From assembly GCF_003269295.1 (NCBI RefSeq), contig NZ_QLTT01000003.1, positions 310,001 through 374,000 of the forward strand: 64,000 bases of DNA. The letters run 5' to 3'. This DNA is from Lentzea atacamensis (GTDB lineage: Bacteria; Actinomycetota; Actinomycetes; Mycobacteriales; Pseudonocardiaceae). The notes below the pieces were generated by a model. The model made no database searches. It was not told where the DNA came from and worked only from the letters and a program-made list of their open reading frames with translations. Both the position numbers and the translations under genes were made by a program. The stretch's first letter is position 1, and each line of letters opens with the position of its first letter. Shown in pieces: positions 7,841 through 15,881 of this stretch.

Positions 7841-9291
7841 TGACCGCGGTGCTGAGCGTCCAGCACCTGGTGAAGTCGTTCCACGGCAACAGAGCCGTGG
7901 ACGACGTCTCCTTCCAGGTGAACCGCGGCGAGATCGTCGCGCTGCTCGGCGAGAACGGCGCGGGCAAGTCCACGGTGATCAAGGTGCTCGCCGGGGTGCA
8001 CCGCAAGGACTCCGGCGCGGTGGTGGTCGACGGCGACATCGCGTTCGTGCACCAGGACCTCGGGCTCGTCGAGTGGATGACCGTCGCGGAGAACATCGCG
8101 ATGGCGACGGGTTTCCCGCGCCGCAACGGGTTCATCTCCTGGCGGGCCGTGCGCGAGCAGGCGGAGCGGACCCTGGAGCTCGTCGGCAGCGGCATCGACC
8201 CGGACGCGCGGGTGTTCGACCTGCCCCGCACCGAACGTTCGCTGCTCGCGATCGCCCGCGCGCTCGTGAACGACCCGCGGCTGCTCGTGCTGGACGAGCC
8301 CACGGCCAGCCTGCCCCAGGCGGACGTGGAACGCCTCTTCACCGTGCTGCGCGGCTTGCGCGACAACGGAGTCGGCATGATCTACGTGTCGCACCGCCTC
8401 GACGAGGTCTACGAGATCGCCGACTCGGTCGTCGTCATGCGCGACGGCAGTGTCGTCGCGAACGCGCCGACGAGCGACATCCCGCCGGACGAGCTGGTGC
8501 GGCTCATCGTCGGCAGGGACACCGAGTTCGCCGCTCCCGGCGTGCTCGGCCACGCCGTGCGGCTGGACCTGCGGGGCCTGTGCGTCGGTGACGTCGGCCC
8601 GGTCGACCTGACGGTGCGGGCCGGCGAGGTCGTGGGCCTCGTCGGGTTGCGCGGCGCGGGACAGGACGAGATCGGCCGTGCCGTCGCGGGCGAGAAGAAG
8701 CCTGCCTCCGGCCGGATGTTCCTGGACGGCAACGAGTTGAGGCCACGCGACACCGCGGCCGCCGTCGCCGCGGGGGTGGGCTTCACCACCTCCAACCGGG
8801 AGACCGACGGCGTGACGAGCGGGATGTCGGTGCGGGAGAACCTCTTCCTCAACCCGGAGGTCTGGGGACGACGGCTGTTCTCCGTCTCGGGGACCGGCGG
8901 CGAACGCGCGCAGGCTGCGGCGCTCGTGCGGGAGTACGGTGTCCGGCCGGCCGACCCGGAGGCACCGATCGACACGTTGTCCGGTGGCAACCAGCAGAAA
9001 GTGGTGCTGGCGCGGTGGTTCTCGGTCGGCAGGGCCGTGACGGTGCTGGAGGAACCGACGATGGGCGTCGACGTCGGTGCCAAAGCGGACATCTACGCGT
9101 TGCTGCGCAACGCCGGCCAGCGAGGCATGGGCACCCTCGTGGTGTCGACAGACCTCGAAGAGGTGGCTGCGGTGTGCCATCGCGCGCTGGTGTTCGAACG
9201 CGGCCGCGTGACGCGGTCGCTCGCGAGGGACGAGCTGACGGTGAGCGCACTGGTCGCCGCCGTGTCGGGGTTGACGGACAAGGGAGTCTGA
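7840..9291 (+). CDS. Sugar ABC transporter ATPase, two-domain (RbsA/CUT2 type)
   Basis: A 483-residue tandem ATPase of the CUT2 sugar importer family. Domain 1 has Walker A GENGAGKST at residues 37-45, VHQDLGL as Q-loop and Walker B LLVLDEPTASL. Its signature is the non-canonical LPRTERS, and the segment before the Q-loop is about 20 residues shorter than usual. Domain 2 has the degenerate GLRGAGQDE in place of Walker A, a canonical LSGGNQQK signature and Walker B VTVLEEPTMGVD. This active/degenerate split is typical of RbsA homologues. It starts in the lactonase stop (TGATG) and ends in the permease start, so translation is coupled. It energises uptake through the next gene's product. Confidence 0.93.
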   Translation: MTAVLSVQHLVKSFHGNRAVDDVSFQVNRGEIVALLGENGAGKSTVIKVLAGVHRKDSGAVVVDGDIAFVHQDLGLVEWMTVAENIAMATGFPRRNGFISWRAVREQAERTLELVGSGIDPDARVFDLPRTERSLLAIARALVNDPRLLVLDEPTASLPQADVERLFTVLRGLRDNGVGMIYVSHRLDEVYEIADSVVVMRDGSVVANAPTSDIPPDELVRLIVGRDTEFAAPGVLGHAVRLDLRGLCVGDVGPVDLTVRAGEVVGLVGLRGAGQDEIGRAVAGEKKPASGRMFLDGNELRPRDTAAAVAAGVGFTTSNRETDGVTSGMSVRENLFLNPEVWGRRLFSVSGTGGERAQAAALVREYGVRPADPEAPIDTLSGGNQQKVVLARWFSVGRAVTVLEEPTMGVDVGAKADIYALLRNAGQRGMGTLVVSTDLEEVAAVCHRALVFERGRVTRSLARDELTVSALVAAVSGLTDKGV

Positions 9292-10343
9292 TGCCAACGC
9301 ACACCTCGGTGCGCTCGACCGCGCTGGAGCCGCGCAGGAGCGCCTCCGCCGGACAGCGGCTGGTCACCGTGTACGGCATGGTGCTGGTCGCCGTGGCGTT
9401 GTTCCTGTTCTTCACCGCGCTCGCCCCGGACACGTTCGCCACCGGCCTCAACTTCCGGTTGCTCGCCGCGGGCAACGCGGTCCCGCTCGTCCTCGCGCTC
9501 GCGGTCACCGTGCCGATGATCGCGGGCAAGATCGACCTGTCGGCCGGGTACGCCCTCGGCCTGTGGCAGGTGCTCGCGTTGTCGTTGCAGCTCAAGGGTT
9601 TCGACTATCGGCTGGTGATCGTGCTGGTGCTCGTCGGCGGCGCGGTGGTCGGCCTGGTCAACGCGTTGCTGGTGGAGCTGGCCCAGGTCGACTCGTTCGT
9701 GGCAACTCTCGCGACCGGGCAGGTGATCTTCTCGATCACCTACTGGTACACGGGCGGCAAGCAGGTCGTCGACGCCGAAGGTGCGCGGGCCGCGTACTTC
9801 GACGCGATCGCGACGTGGTCGCTCGGCCCGATCCCCGGTCCGTTCGTGCTCGCCGTGCTGCTCGTGGTGGTGTTGTGGGTCGTCCTGGAACGTCTCCCGA
9901 TCGGCCGGTACCTGTACGCGGTGGGCGCGAACCCGCGCGCCGCCGAGCTCACCGGCATCCGGCGCCGCCGTTACGTCGTGGGGTCCATGGTGGCCTCCGG
10001 TGTGCTGTGCGCGATCGCCGGAATCCTGCTGGCCGCCCGGCAGGGCGGGGTGGCGCAGGCGAACATCGGCCCCGACTTCCTGCTGCCCGCGCTCGCCGCC
10101 GCGTTCCTCGGCTCGACCACGATCCGCCCCGGCCGCGTCAACGCCTGGGGCACGCTGCTCGGTGTCGTGGTCACCACGATCGGCATCTCCGGACTGCAGC
10201 AGCTGTTGCCCGGCCGGTTCTACCTGGAGCCGTTGTTCAACGGGCTCACGCTGGTCGCGGCGATCACGATCGCCAGCGTGGCGAGCCGCAAACGCCTGGC
10301 CCGCGCGGAAAAGCACCAGCTCGCGCCGGAGGTCGTCAAGTGA
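9291..10343 (+). CDS. Sugar ABC transporter permease (RbsC/CUT2 type)
   Basis: A 350-residue inner-membrane permease with about nine or ten hydrophobic helices after a roughly 25-residue cytoplasmic N-terminus. The CUT2 coupling-loop motif is AVGANPRAAELTGIRRRRY at about residues 205-224 (EAA-like loop contacting the ATPase). VPMIAGKIDLSAGYALGL near residue 70 matches the family's conserved GGIDLSVG segment. ATG 9291 overlaps the ATPase stop, and its own stop overlaps the GTG of the binding-protein gene. With its neighbours it forms a complete three-component importer. Confidence 0.93.
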   Translation: MPTHTSVRSTALEPRRSASAGQRLVTVYGMVLVAVALFLFFTALAPDTFATGLNFRLLAAGNAVPLVLALAVTVPMIAGKIDLSAGYALGLWQVLALSLQLKGFDYRLVIVLVLVGGAVVGLVNALLVELAQVDSFVATLATGQVIFSITYWYTGGKQVVDAEGARAAYFDAIATWSLGPIPGPFVLAVLLVVVLWVVLERLPIGRYLYAVGANPRAAELTGIRRRRYVVGSMVASGVLCAIAGILLAARQGGVAQANIGPDFLLPALAAAFLGSTTIRPGRVNAWGTLLGVVVTTIGISGLQQLLPGRFYLEPLFNGLTLVAAITIASVASRKRLARAEKHQLAPEVVK

Positions 10344-11494
10344 GGATCGTGGCCCTGCTCCTGGTGGTGCTCACCGCGACCGCCTGCGCCAGCCCGACCG
10401 TGGCCGAACTCGACGGCAGGCGTTCCGGCACGAACTCGCCGGTCAGGCAGCTCACTCCGCCCGGCGTCACCGACGTGCTCGCGGACGCGCGTGCGCGGGT
10501 CGACGAGAACCTGGCCGGGCGCAACGGTTTCACCCCGCCGTCCCACCCTTCTCCCGCAGTGCGCGGCGGCAGCACCATCGCGTTCGTCGCCGCCGACCTC
10601 ACCAACGGTGGTGTGAACACGGTCAGCCAGGGCGTGGCCGAGGCGGCGGCCGCGATCGGCTGGCAGGTCGTGCCCTTCGACGGCAAGGGCAGCGCCCAGG
10701 GGCGCGCCGACGCGTTGAACCAGGCGATCGCGTCGCGACCGGCCGGGATCGTGCTCGGCGGGTTCGACGCCACCGAACAGTGGGCCACGATCAAGCAGGC
10801 CGGCCAGAACGGTGTCCCCGTGGTCGGCTGGCACGCGGGTACGGAACCCGGCCCGATCCCGCACGCCGGGGTGTTCACGAACGTCACCACGGACCCGCTC
10901 GAGGTCGCCTGGCTCGCGGCCGCGCACGCGATCGCGGAGTCCGGCGGACGAGCGGGTGTGGTGGTGCTGACGGACTCCCAGTACGAGATCGCCGTCCGCA
11001 AGGCCCAGGCCATGCGTGCGTACGTCGAACTGTGCTCGGGCTGCGCGGTTCTGTCCTATGAGGACTCGCCGATCGCCGACGCCGACGCGCGGATGCCGAG
11101 CCTCGTCTCGTCGCTGTTGCAGCGCAACGGTGACCGGCTCGGCTACCTGCTCGGCGTGAACGGCAACTACTTCGGCGCGGCCAAGTCCGCGTTGCGCGAC
11201 GCGGGGCGACCGGCCGCCGGATCGCCGTTCTCGATCGCCGCCGGTGACGGGGACGCGGCCGAGTTCCAGCGCATCCGCACCGGGGACTACCAGGCGGCGA
11301 CCGTGGCCGAGCCGATGTTGCTGCACGGCTGGCAGCTCGTCGACGAGCTCAACCGCGCGATCGCGGGCAGGGACCCGTCCGGGTTCGTGGCGAAGCCCGC
11401 GTTGATCACCAAGCGTTCGGTGCCGTCGGGGGCGGTCTTCGACCCGCAGTCCGGCTACCGCGAGATCTACCTGAAGGTGTGGGGAAAGTCGTGA
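10340..11494 (+). CDS. Sugar-binding lipoprotein of the CUT2 transporter
   Basis: A 384-residue periplasmic-binding-protein-type lipoprotein. From GTG 10340 (GTGA overlap with the permease) the signal is VRIVALLLVVLTATAC, with the lipidated Cys at residue 16. The mature protein is a type 1 (RbsB/LacI-like) binding fold: IAFVAADLTNGGVNTVSQGV opens the first lobe and GIVLGGFDA follows, with WHAG at the ribose-class substrate position. It is surface-anchored and delivers substrate to the permease. Gene order ATPase-permease-binding protein is the reverse of the usual E. coli order but common in actinomycetes. The ligand is inferred to be an aldonate, lactone or related sugar from the downstream enzymes. 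Confidence 0.92.
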   Translation: MRIVALLLVVLTATACASPTVAELDGRRSGTNSPVRQLTPPGVTDVLADARARVDENLAGRNGFTPPSHPSPAVRGGSTIAFVAADLTNGGVNTVSQGVAEAAAAIGWQVVPFDGKGSAQGRADALNQAIASRPAGIVLGGFDATEQWATIKQAGQNGVPVVGWHAGTEPGPIPHAGVFTNVTTDPLEVAWLAAAHAIAESGGRAGVVVLTDSQYEIAVRKAQAMRAYVELCSGCAVLSYEDSPIADADARMPSLVSSLLQRNGDRLGYLLGVNGNYFGAAKSALRDAGRPAAGSPFSIAAGDGDAAEFQRIRTGDYQAATVAEPMLLHGWQLVDELNRAIAGRDPSGFVAKPALITKRSVPSGAVFDPQSGYREIYLKVWGKS

Positions 11495-12357
11495 CTGAAG
11501 TCGGTGTCGTCGGGCTCGGCGTGATGGGATCCGCGATCGCTCGCCGCCTGCTCGCGACCGGGCACGCGGTGCGGGTGCACGACATCCGCCCGGAAGCCGT
11601 CGACGAGCTGGTGGGGGAGGGCGCCACGGCGGCGGGCACGGCGGCCGAGGTGGCCGCGGCCGGACTGGTGATCCTGTCGCTGAACTCTCCGCAGATCGTG
11701 GAGAACGCGGTCTTCGGGCCGCGCGGGCTGCTGACGGGGCGGCCGCACGGGGTGGTGGTGATCGACATGTCGAGCATCGACCCCGGCCGCACGCGCGAGT
11801 ACGCCGCACGTGCCCGTGAACTCGGTGCCCGGTGGGTGGACGCGCCGCTGTCCGGTGGTGCACCGGGCGCGCTCAACGGCACCCTGACGCTGATGGTCGG
11901 CGGCGACGCGCACGACGTCGAAGCGGCCACACCGGTGCTGCGGGCGCTCGCCGCCACCGTCACCCATCTCGGGCCCAGCGGATCCGGCCAGCTGGTGAAG
12001 CTGGTCAACCAGGTGCTCGTGGGTTGCACGTTCGCCGCGCTGGCCGAGTCGGCGGCCCTCGTCCGCGCCGCCGGCCTGCAACCGGAGGACGTCCTCGGCG
12101 CGCTCATCGGCGGACGTGCGGACTCCGCGGTGCTGCGGGAGTTCTTCACGAAGTTCGCCGAGCTCGACCTCACCCCGACCGGTCGCCTGCGCAACATGGT
12201 GAAGGACCTGGAATCCGCGCGCGACTACGCCCGCTCGGCCGACATCCCGCTGCCCATCACCTCGGCGGTGTCGGAGCTGCACCGGTGGGCGGTCGCGGCG
12301 GGCCACGGAGACGCCGACAACGCGGCGCTGATGCACTACTACCGGGAGACGGCATGA
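11491..12357 (+). CDS. NAD(P)-dependent beta-hydroxyacid dehydrogenase
   Basis: A 288-residue member of the 3-hydroxyisobutyrate/tartronate-semialdehyde reductase family. GTG 11491 overlaps the previous stop (GTGA) and has GGGGAAAG just upstream, so it is preferred over GTG 11479. The Rossmann motif GLGVMGSAIA is at residues 7-16, the substrate-binding DAPLSGG at about 119-125, and the catalytic Lys in GSGQLVKLVNQ at about 167. It probably oxidises or reduces a 3-hydroxy acid released during aldonate breakdown; glyoxylate-pathway tartronate semialdehyde is one possibility. It is translationally coupled on both sides. Confidence 0.88.
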   Translation: MTEVGVVGLGVMGSAIARRLLATGHAVRVHDIRPEAVDELVGEGATAAGTAAEVAAAGLVILSLNSPQIVENAVFGPRGLLTGRPHGVVVIDMSSIDPGRTREYAARARELGARWVDAPLSGGAPGALNGTLTLMVGGDAHDVEAATPVLRALAATVTHLGPSGSGQLVKLVNQVLVGCTFAALAESAALVRAAGLQPEDVLGALIGGRADSAVLREFFTKFAELDLTPTGRLRNMVKDLESARDYARSADIPLPITSAVSELHRWAVAAGHGDADNAALMHYYRETA

Positions 12358-13109
12358 CCGGCTTGTTCGATCTCACCGGCAAACGGGCACTGGTCACCGG
12401 TTCGAGCAGGGGCATCGGTCACGCGCTGGCGCGCGGCCTCGCCGAGGCCGGTGCCGACGTCGTGCTCAACGGCCGCAACCGGCACGCGCTGGAGAAGGCG
12501 GCGGTCGAACTGGCCGCGGCGGTGGGCAGGCCCGTGGACGCGTGCCTGTTCGACGTCACCGACGCGCGCGCGGTCGAAACGGCCGCGAACAGCCTGGGGC
12601 GCATCGACATTCTCGTCAACAACACCGGTGTGCAGCACCGCGAGCCGATGCTGGACGTGTCGGCCGAGAACTTCCGCCGGGTCGTGGACACGAACCTGAC
12701 GAGCGCCTTCCTCGTCGGCCGTGCGTTCGCGGCGGGCATGGTGCAGCGCGGGCACGGCAAGGTCGTCAACGTCTGCTCCGTGCAGAGCTGGCTCGCGCGG
12801 CCGGGCATCGCCGCGTACGCCGCGTCGAAGGGCGGCCTGGCCATGCTGACCAAGGGCATGTGCGCGGAGTGGGCGTCGCGCGGGGTCACCGTCAACGGTC
12901 TCGCGCCGGGGTACGTGGTGACCGAGCTGACCCGGCCGCTGGTGCAGAACCCCGAGTTCGACGCGTGGATCCGCGGTCGCACGCCGGCGGGACGGTGGGC
13001 GAGCGTCGAGGACCTCGTCGGCACGCTGGTCTGGTTGTGCGCGCCGGCTTCCGACTTCGTCAACGGTCAGGTCGTGGCCGTTGACGGTGGCCTGACGGCG
13101 GTGATCTGA
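12354..13109 (+). CDS. SDR oxidoreductase, gluconate 5-dehydrogenase-like
   Basis: A 251-residue classical short-chain dehydrogenase. The cofactor motif TGSSRGIGHALA is at residues 15-26, NNTG at about 90, and the catalytic Ser-Tyr-Lys is seen as SVQSW, then YAASKGG. The closing VVAVDGGLTA is typical of the family. The sequence and context fit the IdnO/gluconate 5-dehydrogenase group, which interconverts 5-keto-D-gluconate and D-gluconate in the L-idonate pathway. ATG 12354 overlaps the upstream stop. Substrate assignment rests on neighbours, as SDRs are hard to place by sequence. Confidence 0.85.
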   Translation: MTGLFDLTGKRALVTGSSRGIGHALARGLAEAGADVVLNGRNRHALEKAAVELAAAVGRPVDACLFDVTDARAVETAANSLGRIDILVNNTGVQHREPMLDVSAENFRRVVDTNLTSAFLVGRAFAAGMVQRGHGKVVNVCSVQSWLARPGIAAYAASKGGLAMLTKGMCAEWASRGVTVNGLAPGYVVTELTRPLVQNPEFDAWIRGRTPAGRWASVEDLVGTLVWLCAPASDFVNGQVVAVDGGLTAVI

Positions 13110-13110
13110 C

Positions 13111-14148
13111 GTGGTGGCAACGATGCCCGCCGTCGTCGCCCGCGGCGCCGGCGACCTGAGGCTGGAAGAGCTTCCGGTGCCCGCACCAGGACCGGGCGAG
13201 GTCGCGGTGTCCATTCGCTACGGCGGCATCTGCGGATCCGACCTGCACTACTGGCGGCACGGCGCGGTCGGTGACTTCCGCGTGCGCGAACCACTGGTGC
13301 TGGGCCACGAGGTGTCCGGGGTGGTGCGCGCCGCAGGACCGGGTGTGACGGGCTTCGAACCCGGAGCAGAGGTGGCGGTGCACCCCGCCACGCCGTGCGG
13401 GTCGTGCCCGCAGTGCCGCACCGACCGCCGCAACATCTGCGCGCACACCGCGTACCTCGGCAGCGCCGCGCACTTCCCGCACGTGCAGGGCGGGTTCGCC
13501 GGGGTGCTCGTCGTGCCGGAGGCCCAGGTGCTGCCGTTGCCCACCGGGGTGGGCCTGCGCCGGGCGGCACTGGCCGAGCCCGCGTCCGTGGCGTGGCACG
13601 CCGTGCGCCGCGCCGGGGACGTCAGCGGCAAGCGCGTGCTGGTGACCGGGGCCGGCCCGATCGGGTGCCTGGTGGTCGCCGCGGCACGAGCCGCCGGCGC
13701 CGCCGAGGTGGTGGTCACCGACGTCTACGAGGCACCGCTCGCGGTCGCCGGACAGGTGGGCGCGACCAGGACGATCCAGCTCGGGACGCCCGAGTACGAG
13801 GCCGTCGCGGACCTGAACGCGGACGTCGCCATCGAGTCGTCCGGCAGCGGCGCGGGTTTCGACACCTGCCTGGACGCGGTGGCGCGGGGCGGGCGCGTGG
13901 TCGGTCTCGGGCTGCTGCCGCCCGGTGGTACGCCGGTCGTGTTGAACAAGATCATCACCAGGGAGCTCGACGTCGTCGGTTCGTTCCGCTTCGACCACGA
14001 GATGACCGGTGTGCTGACAGAGCTGGCGAGTGCGGAACCGGTGATCACGGCGACCCTGCCGGTCGAGCGGTTCGGCGAGGCGTTCGAGCTGGCCGCGAAC
14101 CCGGCGCGCTCGTGCAAGGTGCTGCTCGACTTCGGAACGGGGGAGTGA
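13111..14148 (+). CDS. Zinc alcohol dehydrogenase, L-idonate 5-dehydrogenase-like
   Basis: A 345-residue medium-chain dehydrogenase. The catalytic-zinc ligands appear in GICGSDLHYWRHGAVGDF (Cys), LGHEVSG (His-Glu) and the later LAEPASVAWHAV. The structural-zinc lobe is CGSCPQCRTDRRNIC with four Cys. The NAD-binding Rossmann turn is VTGAGPIGCLVVAAAR at about residue 175. LHYWRHGAVG is characteristic of the L-idonate/sorbitol dehydrogenase branch. Starts at GTG 13111, GTG 13114 or ATG 13123 are all in frame; the upstream stop is at 13107-13109. With the SDR it would convert L-idonate through 5-ketogluconate to gluconate (the known GntII route), but no idonate kinase is present here. Confidence 0.85.
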   Translation: MVATMPAVVARGAGDLRLEELPVPAPGPGEVAVSIRYGGICGSDLHYWRHGAVGDFRVREPLVLGHEVSGVVRAAGPGVTGFEPGAEVAVHPATPCGSCPQCRTDRRNICAHTAYLGSAAHFPHVQGGFAGVLVVPEAQVLPLPTGVGLRRAALAEPASVAWHAVRRAGDVSGKRVLVTGAGPIGCLVVAAARAAGAAEVVVTDVYEAPLAVAGQVGATRTIQLGTPEYEAVADLNADVAIESSGSGAGFDTCLDAVARGGRVVGLGLLPPGGTPVVLNKIITRELDVVGSFRFDHEMTGVLTELASAEPVITATLPVERFGEAFELAANPARSCKVLLDFGTGE

Positions 14149-15125
14149 TGAGTCGACCGAGGATCTTCGTATCGCGGCCGCGGTTGCCCGGCTCCGGCGT
14201 CGAGCTGCTCGCGTCGCGGTGCCAGGTCGTCCAGTGGGGTGGCGACGCGGTGCCGCGGCCGGAGGAGCTGCGGCGGTTCGTGCGCGGGTGCGACGGCGCA
14301 CTGCTGCTCGGCAACGACCGGGTGGACGCCGCGTTGCTCGACGCGGCGGGGGACGGGCTGCGGGTGGTCGCGCTGGCGTCCGCCGGGTTCGACGCCGTGG
14401 ACCAGGACGCCGCACGCACGCGCAGTGTGGTCGTGACGCACACCCCCGGTGTGCTGGCCGAGAGCACCGCGGACATCGCGTTGTCGTTGATGCTCATGGC
14501 CAGGCGCAGGCTGGGAACGGCGGTCGACTCGCTGCGCGGGGGTGGCTGGCGTTCGTTTCAAATGGACGGTTACCTCGGGCTCGACGTGCACGGCGCCACA
14601 CTGGGGCTCGTCGGGTACGGACAGATCGCGCGTGCCGTCGCGCGCCGTGCCGCCGGGTTCGGGATGTCGGTGCAGCACCACGCACGCACCCGGCCGAGCG
14701 ACGACCACTCGCGCGCGGTCGGTCTCGAAGAGTTGTTGCGCACCAGCGACATCGTGTCACTGCACGTACCGCTCACGCCGGAGACGGCAGGTCTGATCGG
14801 TGCACGGGAGCTCGCGCTGATGAAGCGGACCGCGACGCTGGTGAACACGGCCAGGGGAGCGGTGGTGGACGAGCCGGCGTTGCTCACCGCGTTGCGCACC
14901 GGCGCGTTGCACTCCGCCGGGCTCGACGTGATGAACGACGAACCTCGGTGCGATCCGGCGGATCCGCTCTTCGCCGAGCCGAACCTGGTGGTGCTGCCGC
15001 ACATCGGGTCGGCGACGGAGCGGACGAGGGCGGCGATGGTCGAGCAGGCGGCACGCAACGTGCTCGCCGTCCTCGGCGGTGACGCGGCGCTGACCCCGTT
15101 GCCCGGCACACCCGCGACGTACTGA
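14148..15125 (+). CDS. D-isomer 2-hydroxyacid dehydrogenase
   Basis: A 325-residue NAD(P)-dependent enzyme of the glyoxylate/2-ketogluconate reductase group. The Rossmann motif GLVGYGQIARAVARR is near residue 153. Catalytic Arg is in NTARGAVVDE, catalytic Glu in VMNDEPR and catalytic His in LPHIGSAT, so the active site is complete. ATG 14148 overlaps the previous stop. In the operon it would reduce a 2-keto-aldonate or recover glyoxylate-type products. It is the last gene of the coupled run; a 146-bp gap follows. Confidence 0.88.
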   Translation: MSRPRIFVSRPRLPGSGVELLASRCQVVQWGGDAVPRPEELRRFVRGCDGALLLGNDRVDAALLDAAGDGLRVVALASAGFDAVDQDAARTRSVVVTHTPGVLAESTADIALSLMLMARRRLGTAVDSLRGGGWRSFQMDGYLGLDVHGATLGLVGYGQIARAVARRAAGFGMSVQHHARTRPSDDHSRAVGLEELLRTSDIVSLHVPLTPETAGLIGARELALMKRTATLVNTARGAVVDEPALLTALRTGALHSAGLDVMNDEPRCDPADPLFAEPNLVVLPHIGSATERTRAAMVEQAARNVLAVLGGDAALTPLPGTPATY

Positions 15126-15271
15126 TCGTTCTGCGGAAATCAGTTCGCGCAAAACCCGGAAATGGTTCCAGCTGACGCGCATTGTCCACGATGTGGACAC
15201 GTGGTCGAATGGTTTGGACACAGATCATCGCGAACGTCTCGTTCGCTGAAACGCGTGGTGGTGATGGACGA

Positions 15272-15877
15272 ATGACAGGTCAGGACCTGATGGCCGGAAT
15301 GCACGGCCGCAACATCGCGTTCCTCGACAGCGCCTTTCAGCTGCGCGAGGTGAGCGCGGGGTTCGCGAAGCAGTTCGACTGCCGGGCGGCGGACCTGGTC
15401 GGCACGGATTTCACGTGCCTGTTCGGGCCCGACCACGAGATGGTGCTGCTCGGCCTGTGCCTTTCCTTGCAGCGCACGGGCGACGGGGTGTTCCGCGAGC
15501 ATCTTGTCGTGCGCCGCGGCCGGGTGCGGCAGGTGCTCGGTGTGGTCGTGCGGGCCGTTCAGGGCGGGTTCGTGGCTTCCGCGCACCCGTCCGCCCGGCC
15601 GCACGCCGGGTTCACGCTGAGCGCGGCGAACGCGCGCATCCTCGAACGGGTCGCCGAGGGGCGGACCGCGGACCAGATCGCCGCGGATCTGGACATCGGT
15701 GAGCAGTCCGCCCGCAACCGGATCGCCGCGGTGCTGGCGCAGTTCGGCGAGACCAGCCAGTCGTCGGCGTTGTCGAAGGCCTACGCCTGGGGCGTGCTCG
15801 ACCCCAGCGTGTGGCCGCCGCGCGTCGTGGCGGCGCGGAGCTGCCCGTCGCCGTCGGTGTGGACCAAGGCCGGGTGA
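15272..15877 (+). CDS. PAS-like / LuxR-type helix-turn-helix regulator
   Basis: A 201-residue predicted transcriptional regulator. ATG 15272 is chosen because GGTGGTGATGG lies just upstream; the frame stays open to 15182 without a ribosome site. Residues 15-110 look like a PAS-type sensor (NIAFLDSAFQLREVSAGFAKQF, then DLVGTDF and a VRRGRVRQVLGVVV strand). Residues 125-190 form a LuxR/GerE helix-turn-helix (LSAANARILERVAEGRTADQIAADLDIGEQSARNRIAAVL, cited here only as its start and end). The stop lies 4 bp before the DHDPS-like gene, so the two are co-transcribed. A role in sensing a ligand for this operon is inferred. Confidence 0.75.
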   Translation: MTGQDLMAGMHGRNIAFLDSAFQLREVSAGFAKQFDCRAADLVGTDFTCLFGPDHEMVLLGLCLSLQRTGDGVFREHLVVRRGRVRQVLGVVVRAVQGGFVASAHPSARPHAGFTLSAANARILERVAEGRTADQIAADLDIGEQSARNRIAAVLAQFGETSQSSALSKAYAWGVLDPSVWPPRVVAARSCPSPSVWTKAG

Positions 15878-15881
15878 GTGC

